Below are positions 25,501 through 34,830 of a DNA stretch of 50,342 bases, piece by piece; within the stretch, counting starts at the first letter, position 1; the number at the start of each line of letters is the position of its first letter. The stretch is from the NCBI GenBank assembly GCA_026225555.1, contig JAMFSY010000063.1, forward strand, positions 1-50,342, written 5' to 3'. The stretch comes from Methylacidiphilales bacterium (GTDB taxonomy: Bacteria; Verrucomicrobiota; Verrucomicrobiia; Methylacidiphilales; UBA1321). Position numbers and translations under genes: made by a program. The notes beneath the pieces are model-generated. The model was not told the origin of the DNA. It saw nothing but the letters and a program-made list of their open reading frames with translations, and searched no databases.

Positions 25501-26322
25501 CCGGCCACGTCCATGAATTCGGAACCTTGGCGCACGCTTCTTTTCTGTCCCAACCCGGCCGCGAATTTTTGCGCCACGCCGCCCACCGCAATCACGCCCG
25601 GCATGCATCCCGGTTTCGCCACGCCGCCCGATTATCTCCTGCTCGACAATTTCTGGATGCCGGTCATCGAGCCGTATGCGCTGAGCACCTGCATGGCCAC
25701 GGCGGGGAAAATCAATCTCAACGAGCAAATCGCGCCCTTCACTTACCTCCATCGGGATACAGCCTTCTACGCGCTCCTAGATTCTCTGCGCATTCCGGCG
25801 ATTCCGGTGAGCATGGCCAATCCCTACAAAACGGCGGGCCCGGCAATTGGTTCCATCTGGCAACCGGTGGACAAGGAGACGACGATCGCAGCACTGGACA
25901 AACGCTTCGCCGCGGGAAGCGTGGACGCCTACCTGAGTGAGAGTGAGATCTGTACCGTGCCGCTCACACCGCTCATGTCGCCACCGGTGACGGATCCCGT
26001 CGGATTCTGGACCGGTTCCAATGGCGCGGGACGGTTGACCGGCGACAATTTGCGCGAGCTGCCCTACGCGCAACTTTATGGCCGCCTGACCACGCGTTCG
26101 AATTCCTACACCGTGCATGTCCGCGTTCAAGTCCTGAAGAAATTGTCGGGTGACCCGCAGCAAAATGTGTGGAAGGAAGGGACCGATCTCGTGCTCGGCG
26201 ATTGGCGCGGGGCGTACGAGATCGAGCGGTATCTCGATTCCGCCGCGAAGGCGCCGACCGCCGGGCAGCCGCTGAGTCCCTACCGGTTCCGCATCGTGAG
26301 TTCGCATCGGTTTGCGCCCTAG
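22588..26322 (+). CDS. Giant prepilin-like protein, Verru_Chthon cassette A type
   Basis: 1244 residues from the ATG at 22588 (ATGA overlap with the C stop; a start at 22567 is inside gene C). The leader reads DGFVLVVALGVLAVMTLL: it has the prepilin G/F cut site but no glutamate at +5, as in GspK-type pseudopilins. The long body has GspK-like features near the start and then a large region without recognised domains, rich in Thr, Pro and Ala. Family A proteins are of this size. I infer that A caps the B/C pseudopilus, like GspK. The GspD-type secretin and prepilin peptidase are not in this window, nor is the usual fourth member D. Confidence 0.78.
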   Translation: MSFPFRPRLSRDGFVLVVALGVLAVMTLLLLALMQGASHQVRSAENDAAFAQEKMLADSAVALVIGQIQQASTQPNQTWISQPGLLRTYGLTASRTPTASYKLYSTATLAEMTDTSGTLGFIASDVPADWNSSAKINLYTDLNAPQQTTGLMGLPGNLIYPVLDPEAVTSVEGVKIDAGHSVEMPVQWLYQLQDGTLGPASGGTKANPIVGRMAFWTDDETCKININTAAGGSPWNTPHANSTDDVAWSTTQPASGEFSRYPGHAALVSLAPAFLTGTLSPQQLLGLSPRYGWGGSELGAKTTTPGQTIPAKTDRLYGSLDELCFGATTSSGQRDANPITPAQLEQARFVLTAHSNAPETTMLGEPRFAIWPVADAAQDSTRTTADDRAIASAATVGTRDYFFQRHNALSATDDLDNSTAWGQSNTQLFNDLVTRGGLTLPGYGTTFTQKYSGAKWPQLMLEIIDYIRGLNAIDPSPAPFVPYAAGDSTGLGRAFIVPLTATYGTGATALRGLGRCPTLSSLTVVFYVCGFGFDDKAPDIDYEATPDLDGSDWKSRFDLQSPTNRWSHVNSELIRAFVVPCTFHPGCAYPEVSDACDIEIDGLNGIQLQSVPDPTKVSDFQFPTSTNSALLGTPRKVLLDRAWGGNDGPVPWRATGELLAQQTTSTYPFAGVNSFKLPFSSSIQYSPTSKTLAQPLPIPSITFTGTTVTVHIRDAGQNTLQTLTVNLPTFTMPAPGIDQEGDHADGSTPDTSSSGWNAIKAPFVPPSYYMNLRNRLLATQRSRPFMIQPGDISRSVEANTDLRVIASLATVPATFFSPHPHYLIQGDSAAHNLRFADGMSAWGATGFNQPIKSAPYATNPTTATGTEWITGNSISLGGGWSTSAACSTPTTASASASVAMDSAQTPGDWDTGPGFSPDGAQINLPDAGTSLDPDTAYFSLASGKIGATTRFSPNALVASPVIFGSLPAGIDPATSMNSEPWRTLLFCPNPAANFCATPPTAITPGMHPGFATPPDYLLLDNFWMPVIEPYALSTCMATAGKINLNEQIAPFTYLHRDTAFYALLDSLRIPAIPVSMANPYKTAGPAIGSIWQPVDKETTIAALDKRFAAGSVDAYLSESEICTVPLTPLMSPPVTDPVGFWTGSNGAGRLTGDNLRELPYAQLYGRLTTRSNSYTVHVRVQVLKKLSGDPQQNVWKEGTDLVLGDWRGAYEIERYLDSAAKAPTAGQPLSPYRFRIVSSHRFAP

Positions 26323-26370
26323 ATTCGCACGGCCTATTTACTAGATGGCCATTCGGCCTTTAATTAGACG

Positions 26371-28344
26371 ATGTCCGGATTCGAAGCCTTGCAACAACTG
26401 CGACTGCCGGACGCCTGGCAGGCCCAGGCCATCCGCGCGCTGGCGGCGGGCGACGACGTCATCGTCCAGGCGCCCACCGGCGCGGGCAAGACCTTCATCT
26501 TCGAGCAATTCTTCCAACAGCGTCGCGGGCCCGGCCAGGCCATTTACACCGTTCCCACCCGCGCGCTGGCCAACGATAAATTCGCGGAATGGAGCCGCCT
26601 CGGCTGGCGCGTCGGCATCACCACCGGCGATCTCGCGCATGATCCCGAAGCGCCCCTGGTCGTCGCCACACTCGAGGCGCAGCAAACTCCTACGCACGCC
26701 TCGCTCTACGTCATCGACGAGTACCAGTGGCTCGCCGATCCGCTGCGCGGGAACCACTACGAGGGCACGATCCTCTCGCTCCCGCCCCAGACGCAATTGT
26801 TGTTACTGAGCGGCAGTGTCGCCAATCCCGGCGCGGTGCGGGACTGGCTGTTGCGCCTCGGGCGTGGGCGCGGCGTGACGATGGTCGAGCAGAAGGAACG
26901 TCCCGTGCCGCTTGACGAAGTGGAGATCGATTCAATCGCGCGCAACGTCCCGGACTCAATCACCGGTTACTGGACGCGCCGTCTTGCCGCCGCGTTGCGC
27001 GAGGATTATGGCCCGATCCTCGTCTTCGCTCCCCATCGCCGCGAGGCCGAAAAAATCGCGCGCGAAGTTTCCATTCGCATTCCGTGCCCGAATCCGTTGC
27101 GGCTCACGAAGGAGCAGGAATTTGCCGCTGGACCGGAGCTGACGCGGCTGCTCGGCCAGCGGGTCGCGTTCCACCATAGCGGGCTGAGTTACATGCAGCG
27201 TGCCGGGTTGATCGAGCCGCTGGCGAAAGGCGGCCAACTTCGCGTCGTGGTGGCTACGCTTGGGCTCAGCGCGGGCATCAATTTTTCGCTTCGCTCCGTG
27301 TTGGTCACCGGCACGAGCTTCACTGCTGGCGGCCTGCCGCGGGAAGTCTCGCCCGCCGAATTGCTCCAGATGTTCGGACGCGCGGGACGGCGGGGACTGG
27401 ATGAACAAGGCTATGTGCTGGTCACCGAACGTTCACCCCGGCTCGGCCAGGCGCGGGCGGGACATTTGCGGCGGAGCGCGCCACTGCCCTGGCGGCCCTT
27501 GTTGCAGGCGCTCGGAACGGGCCAGCCGATCGAGGAGGTCTGCGCCGCGTTCCAACGAAAACTTTTCACGACCGAATTCATTCCTCTGGGCATCGAAGCC
27601 ACGCAACAGATCCACGAGCCGCTGCCCTGCGGCCTGAAAACAGACGCGGGCCGCGCGCGGCTGGTGCGCCGGGTCAACGATCCCGCGCCGTTTTGCTTCC
27701 CCTGCAAATATCGCGAGGAATGTTTTCAGCTCGACCCCAAGCCGACGCTGATCTGGCTCTGGAATCGGCTGGGGCTCCTCGACAAGCAGCTTCATCTCAC
27801 CCGGCGCGGGCGAGTGATGGCCCATTTCTCCGGCGCGGAAGGGCTGGGTGTGATCGCGGGTCTTGAGGATGAGAAATATCCGCTGAACGATCTGCTCGAG
27901 GACATGGCGAATCTTGTCGCGGGCGACCGCTTCTGTGGCAACGAACCTCGCTGGGGCGGACGACTTGGCTATGCGTGCCAGAAAGCGTTCAAGCGTTTCC
28001 AGAGCGACGGCTTTCTGGCCGACGGCGTGCCGATCAATTACGGGGCGGGCGGCGCGGAAATCGTGCGGTTGTTGCGACTGAAGAAATTCGTCCCGATGGA
28101 AGGTCTCCAGGAGCACGTGCATCGCGGCGATGTCGATCGGCTGCTCATCGAATGGAAAAGCCTCCTGCGCCAGGTGGCTCACGCCGCGCCCGATCTCGCC
28201 TGGCCACGCTGGACGGAGTTCCAGGAATTATGCCGCCAGGAATTTGCGCAGTACGAGCGCACCAGTTTGCCGACGCTGCCAATTATCACGGCGGAACAGC
28301 AGAAGCCGCTGAGTCACCGACTCGGGATGGCCACGCTGCATTGA
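26371..28344 (+). CDS. Ski2-like superfamily II helicase
   Basis: 657 residues. Motif I is APTGAGKT (34-41), motif II is DEYQ (116-119), motif III SGSVAN, motif V about 290-305 (VVVATLGLSAGINF) and motif VI QMFGRAGRRG (333-342). That is a complete DExH ATPase of the Ski2/RecQ-like class, acting on RNA or DNA; which one is unclear. Between the core and the C-terminal domain is a cysteine group, C420 and C442-x2-C445-x5-C451, that could bind Zn2+ or an Fe-S cluster. No partner is adjacent. It is convergent with the TPR gene. Confidence 0.85.
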   Translation: MSGFEALQQLRLPDAWQAQAIRALAAGDDVIVQAPTGAGKTFIFEQFFQQRRGPGQAIYTVPTRALANDKFAEWSRLGWRVGITTGDLAHDPEAPLVVATLEAQQTPTHASLYVIDEYQWLADPLRGNHYEGTILSLPPQTQLLLLSGSVANPGAVRDWLLRLGRGRGVTMVEQKERPVPLDEVEIDSIARNVPDSITGYWTRRLAAALREDYGPILVFAPHRREAEKIAREVSIRIPCPNPLRLTKEQEFAAGPELTRLLGQRVAFHHSGLSYMQRAGLIEPLAKGGQLRVVVATLGLSAGINFSLRSVLVTGTSFTAGGLPREVSPAELLQMFGRAGRRGLDEQGYVLVTERSPRLGQARAGHLRRSAPLPWRPLLQALGTGQPIEEVCAAFQRKLFTTEFIPLGIEATQQIHEPLPCGLKTDAGRARLVRRVNDPAPFCFPCKYREECFQLDPKPTLIWLWNRLGLLDKQLHLTRRGRVMAHFSGAEGLGVIAGLEDEKYPLNDLLEDMANLVAGDRFCGNEPRWGGRLGYACQKAFKRFQSDGFLADGVPINYGAGGAEIVRLLRLKKFVPMEGLQEHVHRGDVDRLLIEWKSLLRQVAHAAPDLAWPRWTEFQELCRQEFAQYERTSLPTLPIITAEQQKPLSHRLGMATLH

Positions 28345-28345
28345 G

Positions 28346-28366
28346 CTCCCGCTTCCACCGCGGGAG
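28346..28366. terminator. Shared stem-loop between convergent genes
   Basis: CTCCCGC (28346-28352) and GCGGGAG (28360-28366), separated by a 7-base loop, form a perfect 7-bp stem between the helicase stop and the TPR stop. There is no T tract, so it is at best a weak terminator. Confidence 0.4.
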
Positions 28367-30889
28367 TTACTCGTAAATATAATTGTCCCGCCGCAGCTTG
28401 TTGATTAGGTCGTGGAAATATTCCTGCTGCGCGCCGCCGATCTGTTCCAGCCGGCGATAAACCTCGATGGCCCCGCGCCAATCCTTTTGCGATTCGCGGA
28501 TGCTCCCGGCTTCGAGGCCGGCCTTGATCTGCCAGGAGAAGTTGGCCGGTGCGGCGGTGGCGGCTTCGTCTCCCCCGACGCGTCCGTAAAGCACATCGAG
28601 ATAGAGTTTCATCGCCGCTTCGGTCTTGCCCATTTTCTCGAGACATTTGGCGCTACGCACGGCCGCCTCGTTGCGTTCGGAAACCGTGCCCTCCGTGCCT
28701 TTTAAAATCTGGTCGAACGCGGCCACCGCCTGGGTGTAATCGGCTGGGTCCTTCGTGCCCATTTCGAACAGGCACTGACCCTTGAGCAGATTCGCCGCCA
28801 CGAAATGCGGCCCCGTTTTTTCCGTCGCCAGGACGGCATCGGCCTGGGTCGTCGCCTGGATGAAATTCAACTGCTGCTGGTAGACCCGGCCCTCCCACAA
28901 TTGCGCGTCCGCCTTGAAGGGGGAATTGTCCGGCACCTTTTGCAGGAGACCCAGCGCAGCCGGATAATCCATGTGCGCGGCGGCGGCGCGCCCGGCAAAG
29001 AAATAGGCCTCCGCGGCTTCGTCGCCGTTGGGATATGCGGTGGTCAATTGCTGAAAGGCGTCCTGCGCCTTCACATAGTCCTGGCGGTAGTAATAAAATT
29101 CGCCGAGCCGGAAATAGGCCTCGGCCGCGTTGGGCGATTTCTCGTATTTCTGCGCCAGCGCGGTCAACATTTGCTCCACCTGATCGTCGCCCAGCTTCTT
29201 CATTTCATAGGAAACGAGAATGCCCCGCTGGGCCGCGAGCAGCGAATCGTCGGGAAACTGGTTCACAATCATCTCGCAGGTCTTCACCGTGCCATCGAGG
29301 TCGCCGGTCTGATATTGCAAATCGGCCAGCGCTTTCAGCAGCGCCTCCTGGTCGGGCCCGCCCCCGTCGAGTGCAATCGCCTTCCGGTAGGCGTCCTTGG
29401 CATCGTCCATCCGGTTGGCGGCGGCGAGAAGATGGCCTTCGGTCAGCGCGATTTTTTTCAGGTAGACGCTTTTTGGAAATCGCTTTTCGAAGTCTGTTTC
29501 GGCCTTCAGGAAAGCGTCGGTTTTATTCAGGTATGCCTGCGCGAGAAGAAAATTATAGGATGCCTTTTCGGCGGGCTCATCGTTCCCGACGGAAAGGAGC
29601 GTGAACTGCGCCGCGGCTCCCGCGTAATCCTTGACCTGGTTGAGCAGCACGTCGCCCAGCTCGAAACGGGCCGCGCGCACGAGTTCCGGATCGGGGCCCG
29701 CGTCGATGCTGCTTTGCAGCGCCTTCGTTGCCTGATCGGTTTTCCCGGCGCGGGCGTAAAGCAACCCGAGTTGATAATTCGCTGAGGAAACCCATGGACT
29801 TTTTCCATACGCAACGAGCAACGATTCGAGAATGCCGATCGCCTTGTCGTCCTGCCCGTCCTCGGCCAGGACGGAGCCAATGGCGAGGAGCGCCGCCGGG
29901 GCCGACTGGTCCTGATCTCGGGCGAATTCCTGGAGCTTGGCCACCGCCTCCGGCAGTTGCCGCGCCGCGCGCGCGGTTTCGAGATAGGCGCGGAAGGCTT
30001 CCATCTGGGTGTCTCCATTTTCCGTTAATTGATAGGCCTGTTCATAGGCCAACATGGCTTGGTCATCCTGATGCAGCTTATGATCGACGCTACCCAAACC
30101 GAGAAACGCCTGCGCAACCAGCGTCTTTGGGGAAGCCTTGATCGGCGCGGCATCGGGCAACGGCGGCAAATCGCCCGTGATTCTTTTATAGGCCGCCACG
30201 GCCTTGTCGAAATCGCCATTCGCGGCATAGGCCTCCCCCAGCCAGTACTCCGTGCGAAAGACCAGTCCGACGTTCGGCTTCGCGGCCAGCAAGCCCTCGA
30301 GCCCGGCGATGGCGTCCTTTGCTTGATTCTTGGCCAGTTCGATTTTCGCCAGCAGCAACTGCGCCTCCTGGCCGGACGGGCCGTTCGGGCTCCCCTTGAT
30401 CAGCCCTTGAATCACCGGCATGGCATCGAGTTCCTTGCTCTGCTTGAAAAGCGCCCAGGCGAGGCCGAGATTGGCGGCGTCGTTGCGCTCGGCGCTGTTT
30501 TTCAGGGCGAGAAGCGCCCGGTATTTTTGTTCCGCCTCAGGCCACCGGCCGAGATCGAGCAACGATTCAGCCTGCCAAAAGAGCGTGTCCGAACGAAGAT
30601 TCTCCGGCACTTGCTCCAGCGGAAGATTCAGCGCGGCCAGACCGGCATCGCTGCGCCCCAATTGATAAAGCGCCCGGGCCTGCAGGAGCTCGGCCTGAGG
30701 CAGAAGTTCCGTCTTCGGATATTTTTTCAGAAGTGCCGCGACCTCGTCATTGCAAAGATCGAACGCGCCATCCTTGTAGGATTGCTCGGCGGTACGCAGA
30801 GCCTTTTTTTCGTCGTCGGCGGGATCGGCGCGAAGGGACGCGGCGAAGCAAAAAAGGACGCTCAGCGTCAATGCGGCAAATCGGTTCAT
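28367..30889 (-). CDS. Exported tetratricopeptide-repeat protein
   Basis: 840 residues with a signal peptide (MNRFAALTLSVLFCFAASLRA/DP). The rest is a solenoid of TPR-like helix pairs, for example AEQSYKDGAFDLCNDEVAAL, AAYKRITGDLPPLPD, AYFRLGEFYYYRQDYVKAQD and AVAAFDQILKGTEG. It is periplasmic or outer-membrane facing and should mediate protein-protein contacts; the partner is unknown. It resembles the long TPR proteins near secretion or envelope-maintenance genes. It begins 5 bases after the M3 peptidase gene stop on the same strand, so it is probably cotranscribed with that peptidase. Confidence 0.75.
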   Translation of the reverse strand: MNRFAALTLSVLFCFAASLRADPADDEKKALRTAEQSYKDGAFDLCNDEVAALLKKYPKTELLPQAELLQARALYQLGRSDAGLAALNLPLEQVPENLRSDTLFWQAESLLDLGRWPEAEQKYRALLALKNSAERNDAANLGLAWALFKQSKELDAMPVIQGLIKGSPNGPSGQEAQLLLAKIELAKNQAKDAIAGLEGLLAAKPNVGLVFRTEYWLGEAYAANGDFDKAVAAYKRITGDLPPLPDAAPIKASPKTLVAQAFLGLGSVDHKLHQDDQAMLAYEQAYQLTENGDTQMEAFRAYLETARAARQLPEAVAKLQEFARDQDQSAPAALLAIGSVLAEDGQDDKAIGILESLLVAYGKSPWVSSANYQLGLLYARAGKTDQATKALQSSIDAGPDPELVRAARFELGDVLLNQVKDYAGAAAQFTLLSVGNDEPAEKASYNFLLAQAYLNKTDAFLKAETDFEKRFPKSVYLKKIALTEGHLLAAANRMDDAKDAYRKAIALDGGGPDQEALLKALADLQYQTGDLDGTVKTCEMIVNQFPDDSLLAAQRGILVSYEMKKLGDDQVEQMLTALAQKYEKSPNAAEAYFRLGEFYYYRQDYVKAQDAFQQLTTAYPNGDEAAEAYFFAGRAAAAHMDYPAALGLLQKVPDNSPFKADAQLWEGRVYQQQLNFIQATTQADAVLATEKTGPHFVAANLLKGQCLFEMGTKDPADYTQAVAAFDQILKGTEGTVSERNEAAVRSAKCLEKMGKTEAAMKLYLDVLYGRVGGDEAATAAPANFSWQIKAGLEAGSIRESQKDWRGAIEVYRRLEQIGGAQQEYFHDLINKLRRDNYIYE

Positions 30890-30893
30890 AACC

Positions 30894-32606
30894 TCAACCC
30901 GCCAGCTCGACCAAGGCTTCTTTCACATTGCGCATCAGGGGGGCAATCGTCTTGTCGGTGAAGTCGAAGGCCAGGCCGCTCGCCTCAAAAAGTTCCGGCA
31001 GGGGCCGCGAGCCGCCGAGGCTCAGGCCGTTAAGATATTTGTTCAGCGCCGCATGCACATCGCGCCGCGAAGCCTGCCAAAGCTGAAGCGCGCCGAGTTG
31101 GGCGATGCCGTACTCGACATAATAAAAGGGGAGTTCGAAAATGTGGAGCTGCCGATGCCAGATGTGGGCCCGGACTTTTTCGAATCCGGTGTAATCCTCC
31201 GTGCCGCCAAACCGGTCCATCAACGAAAGCCAGAACGCGGTCCGCTCCGCGCGGGTGTGCTTGGGATGCGTGTAAATCCAATGCTGGAACGCATCGACCG
31301 TGGCCATCCACGGGAAGAATTGGATGATGCCCTCGAGATGGGTGCGTTGCGCGCGATTCGTTTCCTCCTCGGAGTAAAAGGCGCGCAAGTGCGGCGCGGC
31401 GAGCAGCTCCATGCCCATTGAGGCGACCTCGCAGAATTCGATCGGCGCGCTGCGATAGGCATGCAGCGGCTGCTCGCGCGAAGCGAGCGCGTGGAAGGCG
31501 TGGCCCGCCTCGTGCAACATCGTCTCCACATCGCGATGCGAGCCGACCGAGTTCATGAAGATGAAGGGCACGCGCGCCTCGGAAAGCGTGCTTTGGTAAC
31601 CGCCCGGCGCCTTGCCCTTGCGGTTGTCGAGATCGACCAGCTCCTGCTTGCGCAGCACGTGGTAGAATTCGCCGAGCCGCGGATCGAGCTTGGAAAAAAT
31701 CGCCTGCGTTTTCTCCAGCAACTCCGCCGATTCCTTGAAGGGATGCAACGGCGCGCGATGGTCGGGATCGACCGCGAGATCCCACGGACGCAGCGGCTTG
31801 ACGCCCAGCTTGCGGTGGCGTTCAGCCTGCAATTCGCGGACGAGGGGCACGATGTGATGCTCGACCGCGTCGTGAAAACGCACGCAATCCTCCGGCGTGT
31901 AATCAAAGCGCTCGAAGGCGGCGAAGGTATAATCGCGGAAATTCTCAAACCCGGCGGCGAGCGCGATCTCGTGACGCAGGACGAGCATCTGATCGAAAAT
32001 ATCCTCGAGCGCGTCGGCATCCTTCAGCCGCCGCTCGGTCACGATCTTCCATGCAGTCTCGCGGCGCGGACGGTCGGGCTCTTCCTGGATGCGGGCCATG
32101 CGGGCCAGCGTCTGTTCCTTGCCGTCGAACTCAACCGTCATGCCACCGGTGATTTTCTGGTACTGCTGCGCGAGCTTGGCGATCTGGGTTTCGCGCGCGA
32201 CGTTTTCCTCCCGGTAGATTTTCACCTGCGCCTCGACGCTGCGGCAAAAGACCTCGTAAAGCGGCGGGAGTTGCTTGAAGAACGGCGATTGTACGAGCTG
32301 CTGCATCAGCGTGAAGTGCCCCGGCTTGATCCACGGATCGACGACCTCGATGATGTGCATGTAGGCCTTCTCGCGCGCCTCATCATCCGTCTGGCAGGTC
32401 ATCGCGATGTAGGCCAGGGACGAGGATTCCGCCAGCGCGGCGGAGACTTCGCTGTGGGCCGCCAGCCACGTTTCCAGCTCGGCGACGGAATTAACGGCGA
32501 CGAGTCTCTTTTCCAGCCGGTCAAAAATCGGGGCAAGCTGGGCGGTATCGGTCAGGTCGATTTTTTCCGGGAGAAACTGGCGGGGCGCAAAATGAGACGT
32601 CTGCAT
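30894..32606 (-). CDS. M3-family oligoendopeptidase
   Basis: 570 residues from the ATG at 32606, the usual length; the frame start at 32681 adds a short unlike extension. The zinc site is HEAGH (365-369: H365, E366, H369) with the third ligand E393 in IEFCEVAS. Family blocks MTCQTDDEAREKAYMHI, KAPGGYQSTLSEARVPFIFM and HIFELPFYYVEYGIAQLGAL are present. It is a soluble cytosolic peptidase that cuts short peptides of about 6-20 residues and recycles amino acids. It is followed at 5 bases by the TPR gene. Confidence 0.9.
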   Translation of the reverse strand: MQTSHFAPRQFLPEKIDLTDTAQLAPIFDRLEKRLVAVNSVAELETWLAAHSEVSAALAESSSLAYIAMTCQTDDEAREKAYMHIIEVVDPWIKPGHFTLMQQLVQSPFFKQLPPLYEVFCRSVEAQVKIYREENVARETQIAKLAQQYQKITGGMTVEFDGKEQTLARMARIQEEPDRPRRETAWKIVTERRLKDADALEDIFDQMLVLRHEIALAAGFENFRDYTFAAFERFDYTPEDCVRFHDAVEHHIVPLVRELQAERHRKLGVKPLRPWDLAVDPDHRAPLHPFKESAELLEKTQAIFSKLDPRLGEFYHVLRKQELVDLDNRKGKAPGGYQSTLSEARVPFIFMNSVGSHRDVETMLHEAGHAFHALASREQPLHAYRSAPIEFCEVASMGMELLAAPHLRAFYSEEETNRAQRTHLEGIIQFFPWMATVDAFQHWIYTHPKHTRAERTAFWLSLMDRFGGTEDYTGFEKVRAHIWHRQLHIFELPFYYVEYGIAQLGALQLWQASRRDVHAALNKYLNGLSLGGSRPLPELFEASGLAFDFTDKTIAPLMRNVKEALVELAG

Positions 32607-32686
32607 CCCGCTAAGATGGCACTCCTGCGGAGGGCAGTAAACTGCGCAGATTGGGAAGGGTCGATGGGGATTGGGAAGCAAAAGTC

Positions 32687-32714
32687 GGACGGCAGGGACT
32701 GCCGTCTCTACCTT
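32687..32714. repeat. Short palindromic intergenic repeat, copy 2
   Basis: GGACGGCAGGGACTGCCGTC followed by TCTACCTT; GACGGCA/TGCCGTC is a perfect 7-bp hairpin. It is the reverse-complement relative of 19346-19372. It lies between the pyrophosphatase terminator and the M3 peptidase start. Confidence 0.7.
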
Positions 32715-32720
32715 AAAAAC

Positions 32721-32753
32721 AAAAAGCCGCGAGCACGAATGCCGCGGCTTTTT
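32721..32753 (-). terminator. Strong Rho-independent terminator of hppA
   Basis: AAAAAGCCGCG and CGCGGCTTTTT (32721-32731 and 32743-32753) pair over 11 bp around an 11-base loop. The flanking A and T runs give a terminator on either strand. It lies 20 bases beyond the hppA stop. Confidence 0.85.
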
Positions 32754-32772
32754 GCTGGCTTGGCGCAGGTCT

Positions 32773-34830
32773 TTAGAAGAACAGCGGGATGATGAGAATC
32801 GCCACGATGTTCACGACCTTGATCATCGGATTGATCGCGGGGCCGGAGGTGTCCTTGTAGGGATCGCCCACGGTATCGCCGGTCACGGCGGCGGCATGCG
32901 CCACGGAACCCTTGCCGCCGTGGTTGCCTTCCTCGATGAACTTCTTGGCGTTGTCCCACGCGCCGCCGGAGGAGGTCAGCGAGATGGCGACAAAGAGGCC
33001 GGTGATGATCGTGCCGACCAGCACGCCGCCGAGCGCCTTGGCGCCAAGCTGCGGGATCGCCGCCACGGCCAAGACCGCGATGATCGGTAGCAGGGCCGGG
33101 AAGATCATTTCGCGCAGGGCCGCCTTGGTCACGATATCGACGCAGGTGCCGTACTCGGGCTTGTCGGTGCCGAGCAGGATGCCGGGCTTGGCCGCGAGTT
33201 GGCGGCGCACTTCACGCACGACCGCGCCAGCCGCCTTACCCACCGCGTCCATCGTGTTGGCGACGAAAAGGAAAGGCAGCACGCCGCCGATGAAGAGGCC
33301 GATCAGGATGATCGGATCTTCCAGGGTGAAGTTGATCGGGATCGCCGCGGGATCGCGCAGCAGGCGATGCGCCTGAAGTTCGCGGACGTAGGAGCTGAAG
33401 AGCACCAGCGCGGCGAGACCTGCGGAAGCGATGGCGTAACCCTTGGTCACGGCCTTCATTGTGTTACCGATGGCGTCGAGTTCGTCGGTGATCTGGCGGA
33501 CTTCCTTCGGCAGCTTCGACATGACGGCGAGGCCGCCCGCGTTATCGGTGATCGGGCCGAAGGCATCGAGCGAGATGATGATGCCCGAAAGGCTCAGCAT
33601 GCTGACCACCGCGATGGAGACGCCATAGAGACCATGGAAGTAATACGAAATCAGGATCGATAGTCCAATGAAGAATACCGGCAGCAACGTCGCATGCAGA
33701 CCGACCGCCAGGCCCGCGATGATGTTCGTCGCATGGCCCGTTTCCGAGGCGCGCGCGATTTTCTGCACCGGCGCGTACTGCGTGGCGGTGTAGTAGTTCG
33801 TGATCATGACCGTGATGAACGTCATGGCCAGACCGACCAGCGTCGGCACATAAACCGAGACCCATTCGTTCGGAAACAACGTCCAGCTCAACGGCAGAAA
33901 GAGGAGAGCCGCGATCACCGCGCTCGCCGCCACGCCGACCAGCAGCGACTGCGACGGCTTGAAGTTGCCGACATTGATCAACAGGATGCCGAGCACCGAG
34001 GCGATGACGGCCAGGCCGCAAAGCATGAAGGGGAAAACGATGTACTGCGGATCGTTCGGGAAGCCCAGCGCCGCGACGAGAATGCTGCCGATCAGGCTGA
34101 CCGCGAAGGTCTCGAAAACGTCCGCCGCCATGCCCGCGCAATCGCCCACGTTATCGCCCACATTGTCCGCAATGGTCGCCGGGTTACGGGGATCATCTTC
34201 GTCGAGGTTCTGCTCGATCTTGCCGACGAGGTCCGCGCCGACGTCCGCCGCCTTGGTGTAGATGCCGCCGCCGAGCCGGGCGAAAACGGAGATAAGACTG
34301 CTGCCAAGCGCGAGGCCGACGATAGCGTCGAGCGCCGCCTTGTGGCCTTCCGTATTATCGGCGAACCAGGCGTTCGCTCCGAGGTAGAAACCACCCACGC
34401 TCAGGAGGGCCAGACCCACCACCAGCAGGCCGGTGACCGAGCCGCCGTTGAAGGCCGTGCGCAACGCGTGCTGCGCGCCGATCGTGGCTGCCTGGGTCGT
34501 ACGCACATTGGCGATGACCGCCACGCGCATACCGATGTAACCGGCCAGCAGCGAGCAGGTCGCGCCGATGACGAAACCGAGCGCCGTGGCGCCGCCCTTG
34601 AAAATGAAGATCAGGATGAAGAGCACCACCGCGATGCAGCTGATGGTGAAAATCTGGCGGCGCAGATAGGCTTTTGCGCCCTCCTCGATCGCACCCGCAA
34701 TTTCGCGCATGAGCGCCGTGCCCGAATCCGCCGCGCGGATTTTAAGAGCGAGGACGACGGAGACGGCGATAGCCACCAGACCGAGGACGAGCGCCGTGGC
34801 AATGCCGTTTTGTAGTAGAAAGGTCTCCAT
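32773..34830 (-). CDS. hppA: Membrane-bound proton-translocating pyrophosphatase
   Basis: 685 residues and about 16 membrane helices. The signature [19 protein letters not shown] carries the pyrophosphate/Mg2+ aspartates; [18 protein letters not shown] and [20 protein letters not shown] are the other catalytic loops. Hydrolysis of PPi drives H+ out of the cytoplasm. The position that separates subfamilies reads NTMKAVTKG: a lysine and a threonine at the 460/463 equivalents mark the K+-independent H+-PPase group (K+-dependent ones have A and G/A). So it should work without potassium and give energy from biosynthetic PPi. A strong terminator follows. Confidence 0.95.
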   Translation of the reverse strand: METFLLQNGIATALVLGLVAIAVSVVLALKIRAADSGTALMREIAGAIEEGAKAYLRRQIFTISCIAVVLFILIFIFKGGATALGFVIGATCSLLAGYIGMRVAVIANVRTTQAATIGAQHALRTAFNGGSVTGLLVVGLALLSVGGFYLGANAWFADNTEGHKAALDAIVGLALGSSLISVFARLGGGIYTKAADVGADLVGKIEQNLDEDDPRNPATIADNVGDNVGDCAGMAADVFETFAVSLIGSILVAALGFPNDPQYIVFPFMLCGLAVIASVLGILLINVGNFKPSQSLLVGVAASAVIAALLFLPLSWTLFPNEWVSVYVPTLVGLAMTFITVMITNYYTATQYAPVQKIARASETGHATNIIAGLAVGLHATLLPVFFIGLSILISYYFHGLYGVSIAVVSMLSLSGIIISLDAFGPITDNAGGLAVMSKLPKEVRQITDELDAIGNTMKAVTKGYAIASAGLAALVLFSSYVRELQAHRLLRDPAAIPINFTLEDPIILIGLFIGGVLPFLFVANTMDAVGKAAGAVVREVRRQLAAKPGILLGTDKPEYGTCVDIVTKAALREMIFPALLPIIAVLAVAAIPQLGAKALGGVLVGTIITGLFVAISLTSSGGAWDNAKKFIEEGNHGGKGSVAHAAAVTGDTVGDPYKDTSGPAINPMIKVVNIVAILIIPLFF

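Noticed and set aside
33694..34815. Long plus-strand frame (373 codons) opposite hppA
   Set aside because: Composition is Arg/Asp/Gln-rich shadow of a GC-rich gene, and hppA on the other strand is certain.
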